NCBI GenBank assembly: GCA_045801465.1
Contig: JBJMSU010000052.1
Coordinates: 1 to 7,407, forward strand
Length of the DNA stretch: 7,407 bases
Source of the DNA: DATFWC01 sp045801465
GTDB taxonomy: Bacteria > Pseudomonadota > Alphaproteobacteria > Rhizobiales > Xanthobacteraceae
Direction of reading: 5' to 3'
Program-made: the position numbers and the translations under genes
Shown: in pieces, positions 1 through 6,595 of the stretch
Position numbering within the stretch: position 1 is the stretch's first letter
How the letters are laid out: every line of letters begins with the position of its first letter
Notes under the pieces: generated by a model
Databases searched by the model: none
What the model was told of the DNA's origin: nothing
The model's input: the letters and a program-made list of their open reading frames with translations, nothing else

Positions 1-902
1 GCGCCGCCGAGGAAAACCGGATAGCGGAACACCCGCATCTTGGCCACTGCCGTCTCGCCGATCGGCAGCGCCACGGCGAGCACGATGAGCTTGGCCAGAT
101 AGGCGGCGATGCCGATGGCAAGTGCTTGCGGAGTTTTTTCCGCCGTCGCCATGCCGAACGGCACGAACATGCAGATGAGGAGCGAGAAATAGAGCACGAG
201 CTTGAGCGCCGCCGCGGCCTCGATCACGGCCAGATGGCGCCCGGAATATTCGAGCACCATGGCCTCGTGCACCATGGTGAGTTCCAGGTGGGTCGCCGGA
301 TTGTCGATCGGAATGCGGGCGTTCTCGGCGACGGCGACGAACACGAAGGCGAACAGCGCCAGCCCCAGCGACACCCGCAAGCCCACCGGCTCGTGGACCA
401 TATGCGCCGCGATGGTGGAGAGCTGCGTGGTGCCGGCGACGAGCGCGACCGTGAAGGCGATGAGCAGCATGGCCGGCTCGGCCAGCGAGGAGATCAGCAT
501 CTCGCGCGAGGAGCCGATGCCGCCGAATGCGGTACCGACGTCCATGCCGGCGAGCGCCAGCGCAAAGCGCGCGGTTGCCATCAGGGCAACGATGGCGATG
601 AGGTCGGCGGACCACGAGAACAGAAGCCCGGTCGCGTAGGTCGGCACCAGCGCTGCGGCCGTCCAAGTTGCGGCGAAGATCAGGTAAGGCGCGACGCGAT
701 AGATCCAGGAGGCGTTGTGCGCCAGCACCGCTTCCTTGTGCATGAGCTTCCACAGGTCGCGATAGGGCAGGAACACTGAGGGCCCGCGCCGGCGCAGGAG
801 GCGCGCCTTGACCTTGCGGGTGATGCCGAGCATCAGCGGCGCCACCAGGAGCACCAGGAACATCTGCAGGCCTTGGGCGACGAGCTCGCGGATCAACGCC
901 AT
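1..902 (-). CDS. hyfC: Hydrogenase-4 component C-like (NuoH/HycD family) membrane subunit, 3'-truncated by window edge
   Basis: Reading the minus strand from the ATG at 902-900 gives an open frame of 300 residues that runs off the left edge without a stop. HyfC/HycD proteins are usually a little over 300 residues, so only the extreme C-terminus should be missing. The protein is largely hydrophobic, with about eight membrane segments. It has the NuoH-type cytoplasmic loop near residues 37-57 (RRRGPSVFLPYRDLWK, then HKE) and the diagnostic AENARIPIDNPATHLELTM stretch at 192-210, followed by HEAM and LEYSGRHLA. These acidic loops are known in this family to form the quinone- or hydrogenase-facing coupling site. 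The family anchors the hydrophilic catalytic arm of group 4 hydrogenases, formate hydrogenlyase and related complexes to the membrane. The start lies inside the last codons of hyfB (10-bp overlap), which suggests translational coupling. No strong Shine-Dalgarno precedes it, only GGTGG. The exact complex type cannot be decided here. Confidence 0.9.
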   Translation of the reverse strand, partial: MALIRELVAQGLQMFLVLLVAPLMLGITRKVKARLLRRRGPSVFLPYRDLWKLMHKEAVLAHNASWIYRVAPYLIFAATWTAAALVPTYATGLLFSWSADLIAIVALMATARFALALAGMDVGTAFGGIGSSREMLISSLAEPAMLLIAFTVALVAGTTQLSTIAAHMVHEPVGLRVSLGLALFAFVFVAVAENARIPIDNPATHLELTMVHEAMVLEYSGRHLAVIEAAAALKLVLYFSLLICMFVPFGMATAEKTPQALAIGIAAYLAKLIVLAVALPIGETAVAKMRVFRYPVFLGG

Positions 903-2902
903 AGCACCACCGCGATCAGCAACAGGATCAGCGTCGACACCGTCAATGTGAGGTACTGACGGATGGTGAGGAACTGCAGGCCGTTGAGCTTGTCCGCCAC
1001 GATCCATATCGACCGCGCCAGCGGTCCGTAGGCAAGTCGCCAGGCCGGATCGAGCACCTTGACGTGGAAGTGCGCCGGGCGGGTCTCGCCCGGCAGCGGC
1101 ATATCGACCTTCTCGTGCACTGCGAACACCGTCGTGCCGAACACGCGGCGGATCGGCATGGCAAAGCTCGAGCTCGTGTACTGCATGGTGGGGGAAGCAG
1201 CCGGATAACCGCAATCCCAGATCGCGCTGCGCCGCGTCGCCCGCGTGGCGAAGCGATGAATGAACATCGCCGTGAGCACGCCCGCGCAGGTCAGGAATAG
1301 GAGGATCATCATTCCGTTGTAGGAGCTGCGGCTCTCCGCGATCGGCACGATCGAGAGCCACGGCACGCTTGCCTGCACCGGCATGCGGGCGCCGAGCAGG
1401 CTTTGCACCACCGGCGCCAGGAAATCGATCACCGGTCCGGGCAGCACGCCGGTGGCCAGGCACAGCGCCGCCAGGATGAACATGGCGGCGAGGGAGAAGC
1501 GATCGACCTCGACGGCGCTCTCGGCGGCCGGCGTGCGCGGGCGCCCCAGGAACGTCACGCCGAAGGCCTTGACGAAACAGGCGGCGGCCAGCGCCGCCGA
1601 CAGTGCCAGCAGCGCGCCCACCGCCGGGATCAGGAACTTCAGTCCCCATTGCGCCACCTGCGGGCTGACCAGGATCGCCTGGAACGTCAGCCATTCGGAC
1701 ACGAACCCGTTGAGCGGCGGCAGTGCCGAGATTGCCGCGCAGCCGGTGAGGAACGCAAAGGCGGTCGCCGGCATGCGATGGATGAGGCCGCCCAATCGCT
1801 CCATGTCGCGCTCGTTGGTGGCGGTCAGCACGGCGCCGGCGCCGAAGAACAACAGGCTCTTGAAGACGGAGTGGTTGAGCACGTGGAACAGCGCGGCGGT
1901 GAGCGCGAGCGCCGCCGCCCACGCCATCCCATTGGCCTTGAACGCCATGGCGAGACCGAGGCCGATGAAGATGATGCCGATATTCTCCACCGTATGGTAG
2001 GCGAGCAGGCGTTTGAGATCGTGCTGCATCAGGGCGTACAGCACGCCCAGCGCCGAGGTGATGCCGGCGAGCGCCAGCACGATCATGCTCGACCACGTCG
2101 TCGGCTCGCCGACGAGGTCGAAGACGATGCGCACGAAACCGTACACGCCGACCTTGGTCATGACGCCGCTGAGCAGCGCCGAGACGTGGCTCGGTGCCGC
2201 CGGGTGGGCAAGCGGCAGCCACACATGCAGCGGCACCAGACCGGCTTTCGACCCGGTACCGAGCAAGGCCAGCGCGAAGGCGAGCCCGGCAACGGCGGGC
2301 GCATGATTGGTCGCGCGCATGGCGGCAAAGCTGTAACCGCCGTCGCTGCCGGCAAGCAGCCCAAAGGCGAGCAGCAGGCACAATGTGCCGAAGCTGGCCA
2401 TCAGGAGATAGATGTAGCCGGCCCGTGTATTGGCGGGAACGTGGTGATGCGCCACGACGATCGCCCACGAAGCCAGCGACATGAACTCCCACGACAGCAG
2501 GAAGGTGAACGCGTCGGCCGCCAGCACGACGAGATTCATGCCGGCAAGGAACGCCGGAAAGAACGGCAGAACGCGCAGGCGTAGCGTCTCGTGCTGGCCG
2601 TAGCCGAGAGCGTAGAGGCTCGCCACCGCGGCACCGAAATTGACGACGGTGAGAAAGAACGCCGCGAGCGCGTCGACGCGGAAATGGGCGCCGAGCCCCG
2701 GCAGCCCGATCGGCAAGATCAGCGCCGAGGCGTCGGCACCCGTCACGAGGTGCAGAACGGCGCCGGTAAGCGCGAGCGCCGAAACGGCGAGGCTCGCACC
2801 GTAGATGACGCGCGAGCCGGACGGGACGTGCGCCAGCATCGGTGCAAGGACGGCGATGCCGATCAGGGCCGCGACGCCATCCAAGGCCATGATCACCGAC
2901 AT
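893..2902 (-). CDS. hyfB: Hydrogenase-4 component B-like proton-translocating membrane subunit
   Basis: A 669-residue, strongly hydrophobic protein of the complex I NuoL/M/N and Mrp antiporter superfamily, at the usual HyfB length. Family landmarks are in order: LLSWEFMSLASW at about 135-146, whose E139 matches the conserved TM5 glutamate; K219 followed by HVWLPLAHPAAPSHVSALL at 225-243 and K250; DLKRLLAYHTVENIG at 295-309; FHVLNHSVFKSLLFFGAGAV at 339-358; and LPPLNGFVSEWL at 394-405. In the antiporter-like family these Glu, Lys and His residues line the proton path, so all key positions appear intact. The C-terminal WDCGY, then MQYTSSSFAMPIRR, is typical of HyfB rather than NuoL. The ATG at 2902 is preceded by AGAGG at 5-bp spacing; a second ATG four codons in is possible. 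It is the first visible gene of its operon and overlaps hyfC by 10 bp. It probably pumps protons or Na+ when the complex turns over. An Mrp antiporter is less likely given the adjacent hyfC. Confidence 0.92.
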   Translation of the reverse strand: MSVIMALDGVAALIGIAVLAPMLAHVPSGSRVIYGASLAVSALALTGAVLHLVTGADASALILPIGLPGLGAHFRVDALAAFFLTVVNFGAAVASLYALGYGQHETLRLRVLPFFPAFLAGMNLVVLAADAFTFLLSWEFMSLASWAIVVAHHHVPANTRAGYIYLLMASFGTLCLLLAFGLLAGSDGGYSFAAMRATNHAPAVAGLAFALALLGTGSKAGLVPLHVWLPLAHPAAPSHVSALLSGVMTKVGVYGFVRIVFDLVGEPTTWSSMIVLALAGITSALGVLYALMQHDLKRLLAYHTVENIGIIFIGLGLAMAFKANGMAWAAALALTAALFHVLNHSVFKSLLFFGAGAVLTATNERDMERLGGLIHRMPATAFAFLTGCAAISALPPLNGFVSEWLTFQAILVSPQVAQWGLKFLIPAVGALLALSAALAAACFVKAFGVTFLGRPRTPAAESAVEVDRFSLAAMFILAALCLATGVLPGPVIDFLAPVVQSLLGARMPVQASVPWLSIVPIAESRSSYNGMMILLFLTCAGVLTAMFIHRFATRATRRSAIWDCGYPAASPTMQYTSSSFAMPIRRVFGTTVFAVHEKVDMPLPGETRPAHFHVKVLDPAWRLAYGPLARSIWIVADKLNGLQFLTIRQYLTLTVSTLILLLIAVVLWR

Positions 2903-3241
2903 TTGACCTCTACCCGGCGCCTGCCTGCGGCCGCCCCACGGGTGAAATGAGCTTAGTGTCTTCGCTGCACGCCTTGCAGTGGCCTCCCTCGCGCAGCAAC
3001 CGAATCGACAGCCAAGACCTGAGTGCGACGCATAGACCGAATACGGCGATCACGAAAAGCATTGTGCGGCTATTTCGGTTGCTTGCCGATGACCGCAGCA
3101 TCGCCGCACCGAACTGCCCATATCCGGCGGTGCTACGGTGCGGCAAATAAACTCACTCATGCGCGATTATTGCTCGCTCTGCAATTTCAGGCAGTGGCGC
3201 TTGTGGACGGCCGGACGACGGTAACGATGAGTCTTTTCGAG

Positions 3242-3270
3242 GCTATTGAGCCACAATAGCGTTGTGCTAT
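3242..3270. repeat. Overlapping inverted repeats upstream of tctC (possible second operator)
   Basis: Three dyads share sequence here. GCTATTG (3242-3248) pairs with CAATAGC (3254-3260) across 5 bp. CACAA (3252-3256) pairs with TTGTG (3262-3266) across 5 bp. ATAGC (3256-3260) pairs with GCTAT (3266-3270) across 5 bp. The GCTAT element therefore recurs as half-sites in alternating orientation. It sits 16 bp upstream of the 3286-3302 palindrome. A regulator-binding site near the tctC promoter is inferred; a chance repeat in A+T-rich DNA is possible. Confidence 0.4.
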
Positions 3271-3285
3271 GGATTTTGCGGGCGG

Positions 3286-3302
3286 TGGTATGTGTTATAC
3301 CA
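3286..3302. promoter_or_regulatory. Putative GntR-family operator controlling tctCBA (copy 1)
   Basis: A perfect palindrome, TGGTAT-GTGTT-ATACCA, lies 79 bp upstream of the tctC start codon. The same arms, 5-bp spacing and flanks (a G before, GA after) recur at 6547-6563 ahead of the GntR gene, but with a different spacer. GT-N(x)-AC dyads are typical of FadR/FCD-type GntR operators. The right arm contains TATACC, which could double as a -10 element, so bound protein would block RNA polymerase. Binding by the GntR protein encoded at 6596 is inferred from this pairing. Confidence 0.7.
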
Positions 3303-3332
3303 GACGCCGTGGGGAGCAGGCAACGCGACGAA

Positions 3333-3346
3333 CCGGCTCGAGCCGG
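3333..3346. repeat. 14-bp perfect palindrome in the tctC 5' leader
   Basis: CCGGCTCGAGCCGG reads the same on both strands and lies 35 bp upstream of the tctC start codon. As RNA it would fold into a small CCGGC/GCCGG hairpin with a TCGA loop, between the putative operator and the ribosome binding site. It is too far upstream to occlude the GGGAG at 3369-3373. No function is established. Confidence 0.35.
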
Positions 3347-3381
3347 CGGCGTTGACAAGACAACCTATGGGAGCGAAGCGC

Positions 3382-4401
3382 ATGACAACTCCGAACCATC
3401 CACGCCGGCTCGGCTTGGCCGCCGCGCTGGGATCCGCAATGGCCGTCGCATCGGCCCTGCCGTCGGCCGCGGCGTGGGAGCCGACCCGGCCCGTGGAGAT
3501 CATCGTTCCGGCCGGGCCCGGGGGCGGCGCCGATCAGATGGGCCGCGTCATCCAGGGCATCGTCACCAAGCACAAGCTGATGAACCAATCGATGGTGGTC
3601 ATCAACAAGGCGGGCGGCGCCGGCGGCGAAGGTTTTCTCGACGTCAAAGGATCCAGGGGAAATCCGCACAAGCTGGTGATCACCCTCTCCAACCTGTTCA
3701 CCACACCGCTCGCCACCGGCATTCCCTTCAGCTGGAAGGACCTCACCCCGGTCGCCATGATGGCGCTCGACGAATTCATCCTGTGGGTCAACGCCGAGAC
3801 ACCCTATCAGACCGCGCAGGAGTACATCAAAGCCGTGAAGGAAGCGCCGCCGGCGCAATTCAAGATGGGCGGCACCGGCTCCAAGCAGGAAGACCAGATC
3901 ATCACGGTGGCCATCGAGAAGGCCACCGGCACCAAGTTCACCTATATCCCGTACAAGGGCGGCGGCGAGGTCGCGGTGCAACTGGTCGGCAGGCACGTCG
4001 ACTCGACCGTCAACAATCCGATCGAAGCGGTCGCGCAATGGCGCGGCGGCAAGCTGCGTCCGCTCTGCGTGTTCGACGGCAAGCCGCTCGATTACAAGGA
4101 CAAGATCGCCGACAAGGCGTGGGCCGATGTGCCCACCTGCAAGTCGGGCGGGCTCGACGTCGAGTACCTGATGCTGCGCGGCATCTTCATGAGTCCGGGC
4201 GCCACCCCGGAGCAGGTCAACTACTATGTGGACGTGCTCAAGAAGGTGCGCGAGACGCCGGAGTGGAAGACGCTGATGAACGATGGTGCGTTCAATCAGA
4301 CCTTCATGACCGGCGCAGAATACGCCAAGTGGGTCGAGAACGAGGAGAAGCGCCATCACTCGCTGATGAAGGACGCCGGCTTCCTCGCCGCCAGCAACTG
4401 A
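3382..4401 (+). CDS. tctC: TTT-family periplasmic solute-binding protein (TctC/Bug type)
   Basis: Extracytoplasmic receptor of a tripartite tricarboxylate transporter. It captures a carboxylated solute in the periplasm and delivers it to TctA/TctB. From the ATG at 3382 it is 339 residues, normal for the family. This start is preferred over upstream TTG or ATG codons because GGGAG lies 8 bp before it and a clean signal peptide follows directly: RR at 8-9, a hydrophobic core at about 11-27, and probable cleavage after SAAA (residue 31). The mature part begins WEPTRPVEIIVPAGPGGGAD, with the family's glycine-rich ligand loop at 46-50. It continues with KMGGTGSKQEDQ (161-172), YIPYKGGGEVAVQLVGRHVD (188-207) and SPGATPEQVNYY (271-282), all standard TctC/Bug positions. 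The ligand cannot be read from sequence: members bind citrate, other di- and tricarboxylates, aromatic acids or amino acids. It is first in the tctCBA operon and is likely controlled through the palindrome at 3286-3302. Confidence 0.93.
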   Translation: MTTPNHPRRLGLAAALGSAMAVASALPSAAAWEPTRPVEIIVPAGPGGGADQMGRVIQGIVTKHKLMNQSMVVINKAGGAGGEGFLDVKGSRGNPHKLVITLSNLFTTPLATGIPFSWKDLTPVAMMALDEFILWVNAETPYQTAQEYIKAVKEAPPAQFKMGGTGSKQEDQIITVAIEKATGTKFTYIPYKGGGEVAVQLVGRHVDSTVNNPIEAVAQWRGGKLRPLCVFDGKPLDYKDKIADKAWADVPTCKSGGLDVEYLMLRGIFMSPGATPEQVNYYVDVLKKVRETPEWKTLMNDGAFNQTFMTGAEYAKWVENEEKRHHSLMKDAGFLAASN

Positions 4402-4414
4402 CTTGTGTTGCGCG

Positions 4415-4442
4415 TGTCGCCGGCCACTCGAGGCCGGCGACA
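4415..4442 (+). repeat. Intercistronic stem-loop between tctC and tctB
   Basis: TGTCGCCGGCC (4415-4425) and GGCCGGCGACA (4432-4442) form a perfect 11-bp, very GC-rich stem with a 6-nt loop (ACTCGA). It starts 14 bp after the tctC stop and ends 26 bp before the tctB start. No T-run follows, so a full intrinsic terminator is unlikely. In operons that encode a binding protein plus permease, such hairpins often stabilise the upstream mRNA or partly attenuate read-through, favouring the binding protein. That role is inferred here. Confidence 0.6.
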
Positions 4443-4468
4443 TTCTCGCGAGCGTCTAGGGAGCATCA

Positions 4469-4969
4469 ATGACGGACACACCGCAAACGCCTGGTGGGCC
4501 TCTCCACCGCTGGGTGGAGGCCGGCGTCGCGCTGTTCATGATCCTGTTCGGCGTCGTCGTCATTCTCGGCAGCCTGCAGGTCGGCATCGGATGGGGGGCC
4601 GAGGGACCGAAATCCGGCTTCTTTCCGTTCTATCTCGGGGCGCTGATCGTCGCCGCCAGCATGGCCAATCTGGCGCGCGTGATCGTGGAAGGAAATCCGC
4701 ACGCGCTGTTCGCGGATTGGCACCAGTTGGGACAGGTGGTTTCGGTGATCATCCCCACCACCGTCTATGTGTTCATGGTCCCTTGGCTCGGCATGTATGT
4801 CGCCTCGATCCTGCTGATCGCCGTGTTCATGAAATGGTTCGGCCGCTACGGCTGGGGCCTCACCCTCGGCATCGCCGTGGCCGTACCGGCGATCACCTAT
4901 CTGCTGTTCGAAAATTGGTTCCTGATTCCACTGCCCAAGGGGCCGATCGAAGACCTGCTGGGTCTTTGA
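4469..4969 (+). CDS. tctB: TTT-family small membrane subunit TctB
   Basis: A 166-residue inner-membrane protein, the usual size for TctB, which pairs with TctA in tripartite tricarboxylate transporters. Four hydrophobic segments are visible at about 17-39, 51-72, 90-118 and 127-147. Between the first two lies GAEGPKSGFFPFYLG (43-57), a version of the GPGxFP loop that marks the family. The C-terminus, FLIPLPKGPIEDLLGL (151-166), has the typical LPxG ending. The ATG is preceded by AGGGAG at 5-bp spacing. It lies 67 bp downstream of tctC, with a stem-loop in the gap, and 45 bp upstream of tctA. TctB is needed for transport, but its mechanistic contribution is less clear than that of TctA. Its assignment relies partly on position, because TctB proteins diverge quickly. 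Confidence 0.92.
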   Translation: MTDTPQTPGGPLHRWVEAGVALFMILFGVVVILGSLQVGIGWGAEGPKSGFFPFYLGALIVAASMANLARVIVEGNPHALFADWHQLGQVVSVIIPTTVYVFMVPWLGMYVASILLIAVFMKWFGRYGWGLTLGIAVAVPAITYLLFENWFLIPLPKGPIEDLLGL

Positions 4970-5014
4970 CTGCAACAATTTTCGCGCGCCGGGAGCCTCC
5001 GGGAGTTCGGGTCA

Positions 5015-6529
5015 ATGGAAGAAATCGCCAACCTGTTTCACGGATTTGCCGTCGTCATCCAGCCCTTCAACGTGCTGCTGATGGTGGTCGGCATTCTGCT
5101 CGGGGTGATCATCGGCGTGCTGCCCGGACTCGGCGGTGCCAACGGCGTCGCCATCCTGCTGCCGCTGACGTTCTCCATGTCGCCCACCTCGGCGATCATC
5201 ATGCTGTCCTGCATCTACTGGGGCGCATTGTTCGGCGGCGCCATCACGTCGGTGCTGTTCAACATTCCGGGCGAACCGTGGTCGGTGGCGACCACCTTCG
5301 ACGGCCATCCCATGGCGCAGAAAGGCCGCGCCGGCGAGGCGCTGACGGCGGCCTTCACGTCGTCCTTCGTCGGCGCCCTGTTCGCCGTCATCGTCATCAC
5401 CCTGGTGGCGCCGCTGGTGGCGCGGTTCGCCCTGCAGTTCGGCCCGGCGGAGAAATTCTCCGTCTACTTCCTCGCCTTCTGCAGCTTCATCGGCATGGGC
5501 AAGGAGCCGCCGTTCAAGACCATCGCGGCCATGATGATCGGATTCGCGCTCGCCGCGGTCGGGCTCGACAACGTCACCGGGCAGTTGCGCCTGACGTTCG
5601 GATTTCCCGAGCTGTTGAACGGCTTCGATTTCCTCATCGCCGTCATCGGCCTGTTCGGCATCGGCGAGATCCTGCTCACCATGGAAGAGGGCTTGAGCTT
5701 CAAGGGCCGTGCCGCCGGCATCAATCCCAAGGTGGTGCTGCAGACCTGGGCCGAGCTGCCGCGCTACTGGATGACGTCGCTGCGCTCGTGCGTGATCGGG
5801 TGCTGGATGGGAATCTCGCCCGCCGGCGCGACGCCGGCCTCGTTCATGAGCTACGGCATCGCCAAGCGCGTGTCGAAGAACGGGCACAAGTTCGGTACCG
5901 GCGAGATCGAGGGCGTGGTGGCGCCGGAGACCGCCGCCCACGCGGCCGGTACCTCCGCGCTGCTGCCCATGCTGTCCCTCGGCGTGCCGGGCTCGCCGAC
6001 CGCGGCAGTCCTCCTCGGCGGCCTCTTGATCTGGGGCCTGCAGCCGGGGCCGCTTCTGTTCGTCGAGCAGAAGGAGTTCGTCTGGGGCCTGATCGCCAGC
6101 ATGTATCTCGGCAATATCGTTGGGCTCATCCTGGTGCTCACGACGGTACCGCTGTTCGCCGCCATCCTGCGGGTTCCCTTCAGCATCATTGCGCCGATCA
6201 TTCTCGTGCTGTGCGCCATCGGGGCCTACTCGGTGCACAACAGCACGTTCGACGTGGTGATGATGCTGGTGTTCGGCATCGTCGGCTACGTGCTGAAGAA
6301 GTGCAATTATCCGCTGGCCCCGTTGGTTCTGGCCATCGTGCTGGGCGACAAGGCCGAAGAGGCGTTCCGCCAGTCGCTGCTGGCCTCGCAGGGGAGCCTG
6401 GGCGTGTTCTGGTCCAACGGGCTCGTCGGCACCATCATGGCGCTCGGCCTTCTGGCCCTGTTCTGGCCGCTGATCCAGACCGGCTGGTCCCACCTTCGCG
6501 CCGCCACAACCTCGCAAAGGACACTTTAA
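5015..6529 (+). CDS. tctA: TTT-family large permease subunit TctA
   Basis: A 504-residue polytopic inner-membrane protein of standard TctA length, the transport pore of the system, energised by an ion gradient rather than ATP. The two characteristic halves are visible. The first has GVLPGLGGANGVAILLPL (34-51), then YWGALFGGAITSVLFNIPGE (68-87) and DGHPMAQKGRAGEAL (96-110). The second has EGVVAPETAAHAAGTSALLP (299-318), then SLGVPGSPTAAVLLGGLLIW (321-340) and GLQPGPLLF (341-349). The glycine/proline loops LPGLGG and GVPGSPT are the family signature. About ten to twelve membrane segments are expected. The ATG at 5015 follows GGGAG at 9-bp spacing. The C-terminus GDKAEEAFRQSLLASQGS (444-461) is also typical. 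The gene directly follows tctB, and its stop codon lies 17 bp upstream of the palindrome ahead of the regulator. No frame disruption or unusual composition is seen. Confidence 0.95.
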   Translation: MEEIANLFHGFAVVIQPFNVLLMVVGILLGVIIGVLPGLGGANGVAILLPLTFSMSPTSAIIMLSCIYWGALFGGAITSVLFNIPGEPWSVATTFDGHPMAQKGRAGEALTAAFTSSFVGALFAVIVITLVAPLVARFALQFGPAEKFSVYFLAFCSFIGMGKEPPFKTIAAMMIGFALAAVGLDNVTGQLRLTFGFPELLNGFDFLIAVIGLFGIGEILLTMEEGLSFKGRAAGINPKVVLQTWAELPRYWMTSLRSCVIGCWMGISPAGATPASFMSYGIAKRVSKNGHKFGTGEIEGVVAPETAAHAAGTSALLPMLSLGVPGSPTAAVLLGGLLIWGLQPGPLLFVEQKEFVWGLIASMYLGNIVGLILVLTTVPLFAAILRVPFSIIAPIILVLCAIGAYSVHNSTFDVVMMLVFGIVGYVLKKCNYPLAPLVLAIVLGDKAEEAFRQSLLASQGSLGVFWSNGLVGTIMALGLLALFWPLIQTGWSHLRAATTSQRTL

Positions 6530-6555
6530 CGGTTGCGCGGGCCTCGTGGTATTAT
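6526..6555 (+). promoter_or_regulatory. Candidate promoter of the gntR gene
   Basis: TATTAT at 6550-6555 matches the sigma-70 -10 consensus at five of six positions. TTAACG at 6526-6531, 18 bp upstream, is a weak -35 (four of six). The -10 lies inside the palindrome at 6547-6563, an arrangement expected for a self-repressed gene. The -35 overlaps the tctA stop codon. Co-transcription with tctCBA is also possible. Confidence 0.35.
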
Positions 6556-6563
6556 GTATACCA
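6547..6563. promoter_or_regulatory. Putative GntR-family operator upstream of the regulator gene (copy 2)
   Basis: A perfect palindrome, TGGTAT-TATGT-ATACCA, centred 41 bp upstream of the regulator's ATG. It shares arms, spacing and flanking bases with the 3286-3302 site, while the 5-bp spacers agree at only one position. That pattern fits a protein reading the two half-sites. It suggests that the adjacent GntR protein controls both its own gene and the transporter operon. Confidence 0.72.
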
Positions 6564-6595
6564 GAGCCGCAGCCCAATCTTGAGAGATCGGTTTG

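Larger units (their letters stand above)
2903..3381. promoter_or_regulatory. Divergent intergenic region between hyfB and tctC
   Basis: This 479-bp stretch separates the divergently transcribed hyf and tct operons. It is visibly richer in A+T than its neighbours, especially around 3040-3090 and 3140-3280, as expected for a region holding two promoters. Short open frames on both strands lack a good ribosome binding site or any recognisable domain. I see four dyad structures: arms 3103-3111/3136-3144, an overlapping cluster at 3242-3270, a 6-5-6 palindrome at 3286-3302, and a 14-bp palindrome at 3333-3346. I could not identify a convincing sigma-70 or sigma-54 promoter for hyfB. Confidence 0.6.

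Noticed and set aside
126..779. Plus-strand frames within the first 900 bp
   Set aside because: They are antisense to hyfC, whose minus-strand frame carries clear NuoH/HyfC motifs. The plus-strand translation is low-complexity and charged.
2990..3020. A sigma-54-like element (TGGC ... TTGCT on the minus strand) ahead of hyfB
   Set aside because: The distance between the GG and GC elements is about 14 bp instead of the required 10.
3352..3357. TTGACA, a perfect -35 hexamer upstream of tctC
   Set aside because: It lies only 24 bp before the start codon, so a -10 at normal spacing would overlap the start, and no TATAAT-like sequence is there.
4415..4442. Stem-loop after tctC as a full intrinsic terminator
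   Set aside because: There is no T-run after the stem, and tctB and tctA follow closely with good ribosome binding sites but no evident promoter of their own.
3295..4443. A 382-codon minus-strand frame opposite tctC
   Set aside because: It is a mirror frame of tctC with His/Arg/Gly-rich composition, no ribosome binding site and no family features.
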